Below, in pieces: positions 16,070-24,812 of a stretch of 64,000 nt of DNA. Positions within the stretch are counted from its first letter, which is position 1, and the number at the start of each line of letters is the position of its first letter. This DNA comes from Dechloromonas denitrificans (GTDB taxonomy: Bacteria; Pseudomonadota; Gammaproteobacteria; Burkholderiales; Rhodocyclaceae): positions 91,968 to 155,967 of the forward strand of contig NZ_LODL01000013.1 in assembly GCF_001551835.1 (NCBI RefSeq). Direction: 5' to 3'. The notes below the pieces were generated by a model that saw only the letters and a program-made list of their open reading frames with translations, was not told the origin of the DNA and did not search any database. The position numbers and the translations under genes are program-made.

Positions 16070-18183
16070 GAAGCATCCCCTTCTTTCAAGTCGGACTCGG
16101 TTCGCAGATCGAAGAGGGGCAAAATCATTGTGATTCTTGTCCCACGGTTTTCTTCACTATCAACCAGCATTTCCCCACCTAGTTCTTTAATGTACTGCGC
16201 ACTTTCAAAGGCACCAATTCCCATTCCCGATTGTTTAGTGCTTTGAAATGGTTTGAAGAGACGATTTCGGATGAACTCCTGACTCATGCCGTGACCTGTA
16301 TCACCAACTTCTATGGCAGCCCGGTCTCCTCGTTTTTCCAGGGATATCCAAACCCGACCACTCGGATCGGTGGCATCCAGCGCATTTTGAACTAGATGGC
16401 CGATGACCCTTTCGAGGCGCTCTTCGTGGCCGCGAGTGGTTAGCCGCTCATGGAGGCGTATTTCCAATAGTCGACCTTGGTTGATTTTACCGCGTTGTAT
16501 ACGTTCAATGACATCTGGAAGGTTTACGCCACATGGAGTACCCGGTGGCGTTGCCCCTTCTCTTAATTGCATCATAAGTTGACGCATACGCTCGACCGAG
16601 TGCTCCACCGTCATCAGCATATCCTGTTGGAACTCGGGATTGTCTCGATGGCGCTCAGCATTACGCAGCATCAAGGACAACTGGGTGACGATATTTTTCA
16701 GGTCATGTACAACGAAGGCTGACATCTTGTTGAACGCATCAAATTTCTTTGATTCCAGCAGTGCTTCGGTTGCTTGCATCTTGGCGAGGAAGCCCGCTGC
16801 TTGACAGCCGGCCGTGCGTAGCAAATCGTTGACTTCCCAATTGATGTCGATTCGGGTTCGAGAACTTGTCAGGATCACAAAGCCATTGATCTCGGTGCCC
16901 ACCATTAACGGAACAATAAGCCACGCGTTCGGAATGTTTGACACCCAAGCCGGAATATCGAGCTGACCGTAGCGGCCAGGAAAACAACGGTACTCTTCTA
17001 GATTGATGACCCAGCCACTGGTCAAAAGAAATTGGACTAGAGGAGACTCGAAGCCTTCTCTGCTGCTTTCAACAGGAATGTTCCAGCGAGCAGCTTGGCA
17101 AAAAATGGTGCGTCCGGAATCGAGTAACCAGAGTCCGCCACCAGGGCTTTCAACCATGTTGGCCAAGCCGCGAACGACTTGCTGTCCCATGGCTTGCGGC
17201 GAGTCCTGGGTGGATAGCGTTTGTGTGAAGCGTAGCCATTCCTCTCTGTAATCATAGCGATAGCTGAAAAAGTGCTTGCCGACCAATACGCGCAATTTGG
17301 CGCGCATCGATCCGGAAACTACTAAATAACCTAGGCCTAACAGTCCGGCGAACAGCAAACCCAATTGAAGTGCCCGGCCCCAGTCTCCGCCAAAATAGCG
17401 AACGTAGTAACCAATGCCGGACATGAATAACAAATACAGACCGGCGATTAGCAGTGTTGCTGAATGAAAGGCGGCTTTTTGTGAGAGGCGGATTTTTGAG
17501 GTCCAGTCGCGGCTTCGTAGTGTGGAGGCTATGAAAAGTGGAATGACTAGTGTATTGACAAAGCCACGGACGGCTAAAGCATCAGCATCAATCCGGTTGA
17601 ACATCAATGCGTCGGAATAAAGATACAAGTCGAAGATGAAAAGACCGCCAAGACCAAGGCAGAGCGGTTTTACGTTCCATCGAGAGTCTTCCGATACGTT
17701 GCGGAACAATTGCTCAACCAGGATCAGGCCGAGAAGTATCATCAACAATGCTTGGAAAAGTACTGTCCTGGCCCAATGTTCTATCGAGATCAGGCCAAAA
17801 CCTATCGCCAGATGCAATGCAATGCCGCTGATGACGGCAACCCAGCAAGCGGGCGTAAGCCACGACGCTATCGTGGGTCGTGTTTTCTCGACGGACTTTT
17901 TGTCAAACGCGAGAAGTAGAATCAAAAAGCCATACCAACTTCCGTAGCGAAGAAAGTCGGCGAGGGTGTTGGCCAAAAGAAGGAGGGGGGAGTCGGTAAG
18001 CGCAAAGGCGGTGCCTAGGCCTGCCCAGCAAGCCGAAATCAGCATCGTTAACAGCAATGCTCGAGGGCGAGCGCTATGGCGCCATTCTGTGCCAAGTGAA
18101 AATAAGTAGGCAGCAAACAGCAGGTAGCCACTTGCTGCAATTCCGAAGCTCCAGGCGATCAGCGATGCCGGTTGGTTTTCCAT
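16066..18183 (-). CDS. prsK: XrtA/PEP-CTERM system histidine kinase PrsK
   Basis: A 705-residue membrane sensor kinase. Residues 1-300 hold about nine to ten membrane helices. A GAF-like domain (about 315-470) follows, then a dimerisation region with His493 in VVHDLKN, where the residue after His is Asp rather than the usual Glu, as in PrsK-type kinases. The ATPase domain has HLVQNALDATD (N box), DTGHGM (G1) and GMGIGAF (G2). It partners PrsR, whose gene overlaps it by four bases. The stimulus is unknown; the many helices suggest it reads a membrane or lipid state. Confidence 0.93.
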   Translation of the reverse strand: MENQPASLIAWSFGIAASGYLLFAAYLFSLGTEWRHSARPRALLLTMLISACWAGLGTAFALTDSPLLLLANTLADFLRYGSWYGFLILLLAFDKKSVEKTRPTIASWLTPACWVAVISGIALHLAIGFGLISIEHWARTVLFQALLMILLGLILVEQLFRNVSEDSRWNVKPLCLGLGGLFIFDLYLYSDALMFNRIDADALAVRGFVNTLVIPLFIASTLRSRDWTSKIRLSQKAAFHSATLLIAGLYLLFMSGIGYYVRYFGGDWGRALQLGLLFAGLLGLGYLVVSGSMRAKLRVLVGKHFFSYRYDYREEWLRFTQTLSTQDSPQAMGQQVVRGLANMVESPGGGLWLLDSGRTIFCQAARWNIPVESSREGFESPLVQFLLTSGWVINLEEYRCFPGRYGQLDIPAWVSNIPNAWLIVPLMVGTEINGFVILTSSRTRIDINWEVNDLLRTAGCQAAGFLAKMQATEALLESKKFDAFNKMSAFVVHDLKNIVTQLSLMLRNAERHRDNPEFQQDMLMTVEHSVERMRQLMMQLREGATPPGTPCGVNLPDVIERIQRGKINQGRLLEIRLHERLTTRGHEERLERVIGHLVQNALDATDPSGRVWISLEKRGDRAAIEVGDTGHGMSQEFIRNRLFKPFQSTKQSGMGIGAFESAQYIKELGGEMLVDSEENRGTRITMILPLFDLRTESDLKEGDAS

Positions 18184-18227
18184 TGAGAGGTGTTTATGCC
18201 AGAGCGCTCTCGCGTCTCGGCGTTGCC

Positions 18228-19610
18228 TTAGTGAGCACCTTTGCCTGTCAAGACGACACCAACTGTTTCGAATAGAACGACCATGTCAAGGAAAAGAGAG
18301 TGGTTCTTAACGTAGTAGAGATCGTATTGCAACTTTTCAGCTGAGTCCTCAACGGTGGCACCATAGTGATAGCGTACTTGTGCCCAGCCAGTGACTCCCG
18401 GTTTGACACTATGGCGAACGGCATAAAAAGGAATTTCTTTGGTTAATTGGTCGACAAAAAATGGGCGTTCTGGGCGAGGGCCAACGAGGCTCATGTCGCC
18501 TTTTAGAACGCTGAACAGTTGAGGAAGTTCGTCAATGCGTAGTCTTCGGATGAATTTTCCAACCTTGGTGACGCGATCATCCTGCGCCTTGGCCCAGATC
18601 GGTTTGCCATCCTTTTCTGCATCACGCCGCATGCTGCGAAACTTGATGACATTAAACAAGCGGCCGTTCAGACCAACCCGCTCTTGGCGATAAAACAATG
18701 GGAATCCATTTTCCGCGACGATCAGGATGCCTGTCGCCAGCATTACCGGCATTGCGAGAATAATCAGGATCGAAGCAAAAACAATGTCGAATAAACGTTT
18801 GACGACGGTTCGTAGGGTTCCCTGGCGAAACCCATCACCGAAAATAAGCCAGCCAGCATAGAGAGAGTCGAGGCGGATTTGCCCTAGTGTTTGCTCGAAA
18901 TGGCTGGCCAGATCCATTACGCGTATGCCGTGCAGCTTGCAGTCGAGTAGTTCGCGAAGTGGCATTGATCCGCCACGGCGCTCACTCAGTGCCACCACAA
19001 TTTCATTGGCTCTCAGAGCAATCGCGGTATCAGTCAGGGTTTTGCTCCGGGAGAGAATCTGTGTCTCCGGGACGACATGCGCCTCCTCGTTCGGGCTGGG
19101 AATGAAGCCAATTATTTCGGCGGACGGATCTGATTTGGCGAGGGCGCGCTTGACTGAAAGTGCTTGTGAGCCGGCGCCAAATATCAGTATGCGACGGCTG
19201 ACGAGTGTGCTGCTATTTCTATGGGAGGCACTGACGCGATTGACCAGCATGCCGAATACCGCAGACATTGCGGATAGCTGAGCAAATTCCCGACTAATGT
19301 CGGTTACTGGAAGCAATGCAAAAACCGCATAGGCAAGGGGTACGGCTAAATAGAGCGACAACACAGCTCTTGCTCTGCTTTCGCTGACCGTACGGTTGTG
19401 TATCCGCTGATAAAAGCCTAGCCAGCCATTGACGATTAGCACAGTCACGCCAAGGATTGCGGCAAACAGTAGGAGGTGACTGTGATTGATCGGAAGGCCG
19501 CTACTGATCCACATGAAGGCAATGAGCATCCCGACAATAATGAATGAGAGGTCAAAGATCATCTGTATCAAGCTGCGCCAACTGAACCAGTGACTAAAGA
19601 TTTTGACCAT
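18228..19610 (-). CDS. XrtA-system undecaprenyl-phosphate sugar phosphotransferase
   Basis: A 460-residue membrane enzyme that should start polymer synthesis by placing a sugar phosphate on undecaprenyl phosphate. Four N-terminal membrane helices (about 15-110), a Rossmann-like middle domain (about 140-250) and a C-terminal bacterial sugar transferase domain (about 265-460) with KFRSMR, DDRVTKVG, IDELPQL, GPRPERP and VKPGVTGW. It fits the exosortase-associated family (EpsB-type, TIGR03013). It is the first gene of the minus-strand operon that continues with prsK. Start ATG lies behind GGAGGTAAGC. Confidence 0.93.
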   Translation of the reverse strand: MVKIFSHWFSWRSLIQMIFDLSFIIVGMLIAFMWISSGLPINHSHLLLFAAILGVTVLIVNGWLGFYQRIHNRTVSESRARAVLSLYLAVPLAYAVFALLPVTDISREFAQLSAMSAVFGMLVNRVSASHRNSSTLVSRRILIFGAGSQALSVKRALAKSDPSAEIIGFIPSPNEEAHVVPETQILSRSKTLTDTAIALRANEIVVALSERRGGSMPLRELLDCKLHGIRVMDLASHFEQTLGQIRLDSLYAGWLIFGDGFRQGTLRTVVKRLFDIVFASILIILAMPVMLATGILIVAENGFPLFYRQERVGLNGRLFNVIKFRSMRRDAEKDGKPIWAKAQDDRVTKVGKFIRRLRIDELPQLFSVLKGDMSLVGPRPERPFFVDQLTKEIPFYAVRHSVKPGVTGWAQVRYHYGATVEDSAEKLQYDLYYVKNHSLFLDMVVLFETVGVVLTGKGAH

Positions 19611-20065
19611 TGCTTACCTCCGAACTCATCCCGTAAATGCCAATGCCCTGCAAAATCATTTACCTCTACTTAATGGGCAATGCCTTCTCGTAGATCATGA
19701 CCACTTCCATCCAGCAAGTCGTCTGAAATAATTCTACGAGTCATGGCACATATTGCCTGTGTACTATTTCACGGCGACTTCACATTCAAACGCTTCATCA
19801 TCTGGAATGCTTAATGTCATAAAATTGAGGAGTTTCGGACAGCGATTCTGAGCAATATCAGTTATCTGCGGTCGTCGACCCAAAGACGAACAAAGCTGAC
19901 TATGACGATTGCGCATTGTACTGAGTTCAGTCATTAAAAGCCCTACAACCAAAGTGATAGATCCGCTTGCATTGTGATCTTCTCTGGCTATCAACTCAAA
20001 TGAAGAGTGGTGTATAACACTGACATCGCCCTTAGGTACTACTTGGCTCCAACGAGGTGTCGCTG
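19611..20065. promoter_or_regulatory. Divergent promoter region between sugar transferase and acyltransferase genes
   Basis: About 455 bases with no gene I can support. It must hold the promoters of the minus-strand operon (19610 leftward) and of the plus-strand acyltransferase. Visible structures are an 8-bp perfect inverted repeat CTCGTAGA/TCTACGAG (19687-19694 and 19733-19740) and a TATAAC -10-like hexamer at 20013-20018 upstream of the acyltransferase start. I find no good sigma-54 site: TGGCAC at 19744 is followed by GC after eight rather than ten bases. Confidence 0.55.
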
Positions 20066-21376
20066 ATGGCTATTAATCCCGTCAAAGCCTTACGCAGGTT
20101 AGTGCATCAAAGCATCCGAAAAATGATTGCTGCATTGCCAAAAGAGGCGAGGTTTGCGGTTTACCGTTCTTTTGTCGATTGCGACCCCGCGCCGAGTGAG
20201 CGTCTGCAGTTAAAAATTGCTCAGACAAAGGAAGAGTTGGAAGCCTGCTTTCGACTGCTGCACGACGCGTATGTTGAGAGCGGCTTCATGCAAGCCCAAC
20301 CTTCTGGGATGAGGGTAACTATTTACCACGCCCTGCCATCGACAACCACTCTGTGCGCGAAATGGGACGGTGAGGTGGTGGGTACCATTTCCCTTATTCG
20401 CGAGAGTGCTTTTGGTTTTCCGCTGCAGAAAATTTTTGATCTCAGTGGCGTCCGACAAAACGAAGGAAACCTTGCAGAGGTATCCGCCTTGGCGGTTCAC
20501 CCAAAGTTTCGCAAGACCGGTGGAGCGATTCTATTTCCACTGATGAAATTCATGTATGAGTACGCCACGCAATACTTCGATACACGCCATTTGTTGATTG
20601 CGGTAAACCCCAATCGGATTGAGATGTATGAATCCTTGTTGTTTTTTGAGCGGTTGGTGGCGAATGTGGTCGAAAACTATGATTTCGCGAATGGCGCGCC
20701 CGCTGTTGGGGCTTCACTTGATCTGCGGTTTGCTCCGACTGTTTTGGAGCGGGTTTACGCGAAAAAATCGCCGCGTAAAAACCTGCATCAGTATTTCACC
20801 AAAATTTGCTTGCCGAACCTGATGCTTCCTAATCGTCGTTATTTCACTACGAACGATCCGGTTTTGACGCCTGAGTTGCTTGATTATTTTTTTAATGTTC
20901 GAACTCACGGCTTTGCCAGCCTGGATCAGCGGAAGAGAGTCTTGCTTCACTCGATATATGACTTGCCGAGTTATCGCGACATTCTGCCTGCGCTACCGGA
21001 TAGCGGAGAAGGGGTGCTGACGCGCCAGCACCAACGGTTCTCTGTTCGTTGTCCCGGGCATCTTCGCCTGGATGAGGCGGGCAGTCGGGAGTGCGAATTC
21101 ACCGTTCAGGTTATTGAAGTATCTGAATACGGTTTCCAGGCATATGCCAAGGAAGACTTGCCGCTGAATATCTGGAGTTCGGCCACGGTACGCCTTGGGA
21201 AGTCGGAGGTGTCAGTGATCAAGGCACTCGCTGTCCGTGATCATGCAAATGGCTTTAACGGGTTTTACGGCTTTCGTGTTGGTGAGCCGGACCTGATCTG
21301 GCGGAAATTTGTCAATGCGCTACAAAAAGGGCGTACGCATGAGGATCTCGAGCATGCAACACTCTACCTGGCCTAA
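20066..21376 (+). CDS. Exosortase-associated acyltransferase (FeeM/GNAT-like) with C-terminal PilZ-like domain
   Basis: A 436-residue protein. The first 250 or so residues resemble the PEP-CTERM/exosortase-associated acyltransferases of the N-acyl amino acid synthase (FeeM) type, with the VSALAVHPKFRKTGGA core. From about residue 315 a PilZ-like domain follows: R320-Q-H-Q-R324 gives the RxxxR c-di-GMP motif and S353 lies in EVSEYG, near the second motif (D/N)xSxxG with Glu for Asp. The ATG at 20066 is preferred over GTG at 20057 because GAGG lies eight bases before it. It probably joins an acyl chain to an amino compound under c-di-GMP control. Its stop overlaps that of the convergent decarboxylase. 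Confidence 0.85.
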   Translation: MAINPVKALRRLVHQSIRKMIAALPKEARFAVYRSFVDCDPAPSERLQLKIAQTKEELEACFRLLHDAYVESGFMQAQPSGMRVTIYHALPSTTTLCAKWDGEVVGTISLIRESAFGFPLQKIFDLSGVRQNEGNLAEVSALAVHPKFRKTGGAILFPLMKFMYEYATQYFDTRHLLIAVNPNRIEMYESLLFFERLVANVVENYDFANGAPAVGASLDLRFAPTVLERVYAKKSPRKNLHQYFTKICLPNLMLPNRRYFTTNDPVLTPELLDYFFNVRTHGFASLDQRKRVLLHSIYDLPSYRDILPALPDSGEGVLTRQHQRFSVRCPGHLRLDEAGSRECEFTVQVIEVSEYGFQAYAKEDLPLNIWSSATVRLGKSEVSVIKALAVRDHANGFNGFYGFRVGEPDLIWRKFVNALQKGRTHEDLEHATLYLA

Positions 21377-22617
21377 ACAAGTACTTCAGTAACCTCAGGG
21401 TGACCCAGGAAGCGTTGTGGGCTGGCGCTGGCGCCATATGCACCTGACTGAAAAATTACCACGTAGTCGCCAGGCTGGGCTACGGACAGTTCCATCTTGT
21501 CCGCTAACAGATCGAGTGGTGTGCACAGCGGGCCAACGACGGAGGCTATTTCCCGATTGCCGGCATTCATTTTGTTGCCGATCGCAACCGGATAGTTTTT
21601 CCGGATGACCTGGCCGAAGTTGCCGGAGGCTGAGAGATGGTGGTTCAGCCCGCCGTCCACGACAAGGAAGGTCTGTCCCCGTGAAATCTTGCGGTCAACG
21701 ACTTGGGTAACATAAATTCCAGCCTCACCGACCAGATAGCGGCCCAGTTCGATGACGATATGAGCTTCCGGCATCTCGGCCTTGGCTCGGCTGGCTAACT
21801 GTTCAAGGTTGTCGCCAATTGCATCCAGCTCAAGCGGACGCTCGCCAGGAAAGTAGGGGATACCAAAACCGCCGCCCAAGTTGAGAAATTTGACCGGTGA
21901 GGGGGTGTGTTTGGCAAGGTCTAGCGCGAGTTGATAGGATTTTTGTTGCGCCTCGCAGATTGATTCGGCCTTCAGGTTTTGTGACCCTGCAAACAGGTGA
22001 AATCCCTCAAACTGCAGATTTGCCTTGCTGATTTCCGATAGTAATTCCGGTATGCATTCTGCGTCGACGCCAAATTGCTTGGGGCCGCCCCCCATTTTCA
22101 TGCCTGAACCTTTCAGTTCAAAATCTGGATTGACGCGGACAGCAACTCTTGCCGCTAGCGCTAGCTTCTTGGCAATTGAGGCGAGTTCCCTCACTTCCCG
22201 GAAAGACTCGATATTGATCAGTACCCCCGCAGCAACTGCCTGCTCCAACTCGGTCTGCCGTTTTCCCGGGCCGGCAAAGCTGATCTCTTGCACAGGTGCG
22301 CCGGCATCCAGTGCAATCTTTAACTCTCCGGCAGAGGCTACATCAATGCCATCAACTAAGCCGGCCATGAAACCCACCACCGCTGGCAGAGGGTTTGCCT
22401 TCATGGCGTAATGCAGCTTTATCGATGTTGGCAGCGCTTTGCGCAATTGTTCAACACGCATGCGAAGTAGCTGGCGGTCATAAGCATAAAACGGTGTTTG
22501 CCCAACCCGGGCTGCAAGTTGTTTTAATGGAATGCCATTTATTACCAACTGATCATTCGCAATTGAAAACTGTTCCATCTGGGTGTGCGTGGGCAGCGGG
22601 CGGGCTTGGTTTGACAT
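21373..22617 (-). CDS. PLP-dependent decarboxylase, exosortase A-associated
   Basis: A 414-residue fold-type III enzyme related to ornithine/diaminopimelate decarboxylases. Lys73 in HYAMKANP is the PLP lysine, the GGGFG loop at 248-252 binds the phosphate and Cys365 in GPLCTPLDLL is the active-site cysteine. It belongs to the exosortase-system decarboxylase group (TIGR03099). It lies downstream of, and in line with, the acyl-CoA ligase gene and the pair probably make or load a small acyl/amine building block. The frame is open upstream to 22863 but that would overlap the ligase, and the ATG at 22617 gives the usual length. Confidence 0.9.
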   Translation of the reverse strand: MSNQARPLPTHTQMEQFSIANDQLVINGIPLKQLAARVGQTPFYAYDRQLLRMRVEQLRKALPTSIKLHYAMKANPLPAVVGFMAGLVDGIDVASAGELKIALDAGAPVQEISFAGPGKRQTELEQAVAAGVLINIESFREVRELASIAKKLALAARVAVRVNPDFELKGSGMKMGGGPKQFGVDAECIPELLSEISKANLQFEGFHLFAGSQNLKAESICEAQQKSYQLALDLAKHTPSPVKFLNLGGGFGIPYFPGERPLELDAIGDNLEQLASRAKAEMPEAHIVIELGRYLVGEAGIYVTQVVDRKISRGQTFLVVDGGLNHHLSASGNFGQVIRKNYPVAIGNKMNAGNREIASVVGPLCTPLDLLADKMELSVAQPGDYVVIFQSGAYGASASPQRFLGHPEVTEVLV

Positions 22618-22702
22618 TCTCTGGAGTTCCAAGGAGAGCTGATCGATGAGCTTGCATTTACTCAGGGGCTTGCGGTCGGATGCGAAGCAAATGTTCGCCA
22701 AT

Positions 22703-24319
22703 CTAAGATGCGTTTTTCTCGATCCATGCGGTCGACAGTGTTTTTCGGTCGATTTTCCCGTTGGGGTTGCGTGGCAGTGGGCCTGTGTGAATCTCGATGC
22801 CTTGTGGGACCATGTAGGCCGGCATCCGGCTTCGACACTCCATGAGCAGTGCTGTGATATCAAGATGCCCTTGCGGGGGGGCTGTGGCGATTACCTGGAT
22901 GGCTTGCCCCAAGCGTTCGTCATCCACGCCGAACGCAACGCATTCGCCTACCATCTTGGTCGCATAGAGAATTTCTTCCACTTCAGTCGGGCTGACTCGA
23001 TAGCCTGAAGTTTTCATCATTTCATCGCGGCGCCCAATGAAGTACAGGAAGCCATCCTCATCCATGCGAACGGTGTCGCCGGAGAAAACGGCAATCTCTG
23101 GTAGAACAAGTCCCGCCTCACGGCCCGGTGCGTGGACAGGCAATGGTTTGTAACGTTCGGCGGTTTTTTCTGGATCGTTCCAGTAACCTTGGCCGACCAA
23201 TGCGCCGCGGTGAACAAGTTCACCCGGCTCGTTTGGTGCACAAGGAAAACCGTCATCGCGGAGCACCAGAATTTCTGCATTTGGGATGGCTTTGCCAATC
23301 GAGTCCGGTCGTTTGTCGACTTCACTTGGTGGCAGGTAGGTCGAGCGAAATGCTTCGGTCAGACCGTACATCAAATATGGTTTGGTTTTTGGTAGATGCC
23401 GACGTAAGGCTTCCAGCGTCTCGCGTGGCATGCGGCCACCGGTATTGGCAAAGTAGCGCAGGTGTTCGGTCGTTGATTCCGGCCAGGCAAGTTGGGTGAG
23501 TTGAATATAAAGCGGCGGCACAGCGGTCAAACCGGTGACCTTTTCACGCTCGATAGCCTTCAGCACATCACGGGGGAGCAGGTAATTCAATAGAACGACC
23601 CGCGCGCCGACGTGAAAGGCGGTGGTCAACTGGCTGAAGCCTGCATCAAAGGAGAGCGGGAGGGCGGCAAGTAGTGTGTCGCCAGCGTGATTTTCCAGAT
23701 AGCTTGAAACGCTTTTTGCGCCGGCCACCATGTTTCGATGGGAAAGTACGACGCCCTTGGGCTTACCAGTGCTGCCTGATGTGTAAAGTATGCTTAATAC
23801 ATCGGTATCAATCAGCCGATGCCCAGCGCGTGCTGGCTGATCAAGTAATTCTCCCCAGCAACAGAGGTTCGGTGTGTCGACGGCTGCAATGGTGTTGGGA
23901 TGGTCGAGAACGACAACATGACGGAGGTCATGGCAGCTTGGCAATGTTTCCTGCAGCAGCGCAAGTCGTTCGGGGGAGGTCACCAGAATACGAACGTTGC
24001 AGTCACGAAGGATGTAAGCAACCTGATCGGCTTTAAGCAGCGGGTTTATTGGCACAAAAACGCCGCCCGCAGCCGGTGTGCCAAAACTGGCGATAACCAT
24101 TTCAAAGCGTTTCTCAAGGTAGATCGCCACTCGCTCACCGCGCTGGAGACCGATGGCGAGCAGGCCGCTGGCAAAACGATTTACTGCATCCTGCAACTCG
24201 GCATAAGAAAGCGTTGATTTGCCGAAGGTGAGCGCCGGCGCGCTCGGAGCACGCTCGGCAGCACGGTAAATTAGTTCGGGAAGAAGTATTGAGTCGCGCA
24301 TGATGAGTGATTCTGCCAT
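22703..24319 (-). CDS. Acyl-CoA ligase (AMP-forming), exosortase A-associated
   Basis: A 538-residue ANL-superfamily enzyme. It has the P-loop-like LYTSGSTGKPKGV (A3), the YGLTEAF (A5) motif, the GDTVRMDEDGFLYFIGRRDE hinge region and the C-terminal lysine motif PRNPNGKIDRK. It would activate a fatty or other acid and probably load it on the acyl carrier protein encoded divergently (24415). The start is uncertain between ATG 24319 and ATG 24301; neither has a clear ribosome binding site, and an open frame to 24514 would cross the divergent promoter. It fits the exosortase-linked family TIGR03098. Confidence 0.9.
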   Translation of the reverse strand: MAESLIMRDSILLPELIYRAAERAPSAPALTFGKSTLSYAELQDAVNRFASGLLAIGLQRGERVAIYLEKRFEMVIASFGTPAAGGVFVPINPLLKADQVAYILRDCNVRILVTSPERLALLQETLPSCHDLRHVVVLDHPNTIAAVDTPNLCCWGELLDQPARAGHRLIDTDVLSILYTSGSTGKPKGVVLSHRNMVAGAKSVSSYLENHAGDTLLAALPLSFDAGFSQLTTAFHVGARVVLLNYLLPRDVLKAIEREKVTGLTAVPPLYIQLTQLAWPESTTEHLRYFANTGGRMPRETLEALRRHLPKTKPYLMYGLTEAFRSTYLPPSEVDKRPDSIGKAIPNAEILVLRDDGFPCAPNEPGELVHRGALVGQGYWNDPEKTAERYKPLPVHAPGREAGLVLPEIAVFSGDTVRMDEDGFLYFIGRRDEMMKTSGYRVSPTEVEEILYATKMVGECVAFGVDDERLGQAIQVIATAPPQGHLDITALLMECRSRMPAYMVPQGIEIHTGPLPRNPNGKIDRKTLSTAWIEKNAS

Positions 24320-24336
24320 GGGCCAAGGTATGACGA

Positions 24337-24352
24337 TGTGGAGTATCTCACA
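24337..24352. promoter_or_regulatory. CRP-like dyad in the ligase/ACP divergent promoter
   Basis: TGTGGAGTATCTCACA fits TGTGA-N6-TCACA with one mismatch. A TATAAT -10 hexamer for the ACP gene lies at 24374-24379, so transcription would start near 24386 and the dyad centre would be close to -41.5, the classical place for an activator that replaces a -35 element. No -35 is visible. Candidate only. Confidence 0.45.
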
Positions 24353-24373
24353 GTCGAAATGGCATTCTGTGCC

Positions 24374-24379
24374 TATAAT
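24374..24379 (+). promoter_or_regulatory. -10 element (TATAAT) of the acyl carrier protein promoter
   Basis: A consensus TATAAT about 41 bases before the TTG start of the ACP gene. The position 17 bases upstream (CAGTCG) is not a -35 element, so an activator would be needed. Confidence 0.5.
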
Positions 24380-24414
24380 GCTGCGTCTGAAATCTGATGT
24401 ATCTGGAGCAAGGT

Positions 24415-24666
24415 TTGAATACCGAAAATGAAGTGCTGTCCCTTCTGGATGAAATTCTAAGTTTGAATGGCCGTTCCGCAGAGTTCTCGCTGAACACCCC
24501 TCTGCTGGGGGCAATCCCGGAACTGGATTCGATGGCGGTAGTTGCCTTGATTACCAGCTTCGAAGACCGTTTCGGTTTTACCGTAGATGACGATGAAATT
24601 GAGGGCAGTACTTTTGCAACCCTCGGTTCGCTCATTGCGTTTGTCGACGCCAAACTGGCTTCCTGA
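24415..24666 (+). CDS. Acyl carrier protein, exosortase A-associated
   Basis: An 83-residue acidic carrier protein. Ser39 in ELDSMAVV is the phosphopantetheine site. TTG at 24415 is chosen because GGAG (24405-24408) lies six bases before it; an in-frame ATG at 24397 has no ribosome binding site and would give 89 residues. It is divergent from the acyl-CoA ligase gene and followed by the O-antigen-ligase-like gene. It probably carries the acyl group used by the neighbouring ligase and acyltransferase. Confidence 0.9.
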   Translation: MNTENEVLSLLDEILSLNGRSAEFSLNTPLLGAIPELDSMAVVALITSFEDRFGFTVDDDEIEGSTFATLGSLIAFVDAKLAS

Positions 24667-24677
24667 AAGCTGTTCTG

Positions 24678-24696
24678 GCTTGCGTGTTTCGCAAGC
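24678..24696 (+). other. Stem-loop after the acyl carrier protein gene
   Basis: GCTTGCG and CGCAAGC form a perfect 7-bp stem around TGTTT, 12 bases after the ACP stop. No T-run follows, so it may be an RNA-processing or pausing structure rather than an intrinsic terminator. Confidence 0.4.
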
Positions 24697-24812
24697 TGAA
24701 GCATGAAGGTTTTCACAGTTGGTGTTGGTGTTTTGCTGTGGCCAATTTTTGCCGGTATTTGAAGCGCAGGGTCTGACTTTGGTGGGGGGCGCTTCTTTTG
24801 AGCTGAGTTGAG

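Noticed and set aside
17609..17627. Sequence similar to the PrsR box (GTCGGAATAAAGATACA)
   Set aside because: Lies inside the prsK coding sequence, has one extra base in the middle and no sigma-54 promoter nearby.
19744..19757. TGGCAC...TTGC resembling a sigma-54 promoter
   Set aside because: GG and GC are eight, not ten, bases apart.
19868..19885. GG-N10-GC on the minus strand upstream of the sugar transferase gene
   Set aside because: Only the spacing fits; the -24 and -12 bases otherwise differ from consensus.
19764..19994. 76-codon minus-strand frame in the divergent region
   Set aside because: TTG start, no ribosome binding site, no recognisable domain and odd composition.
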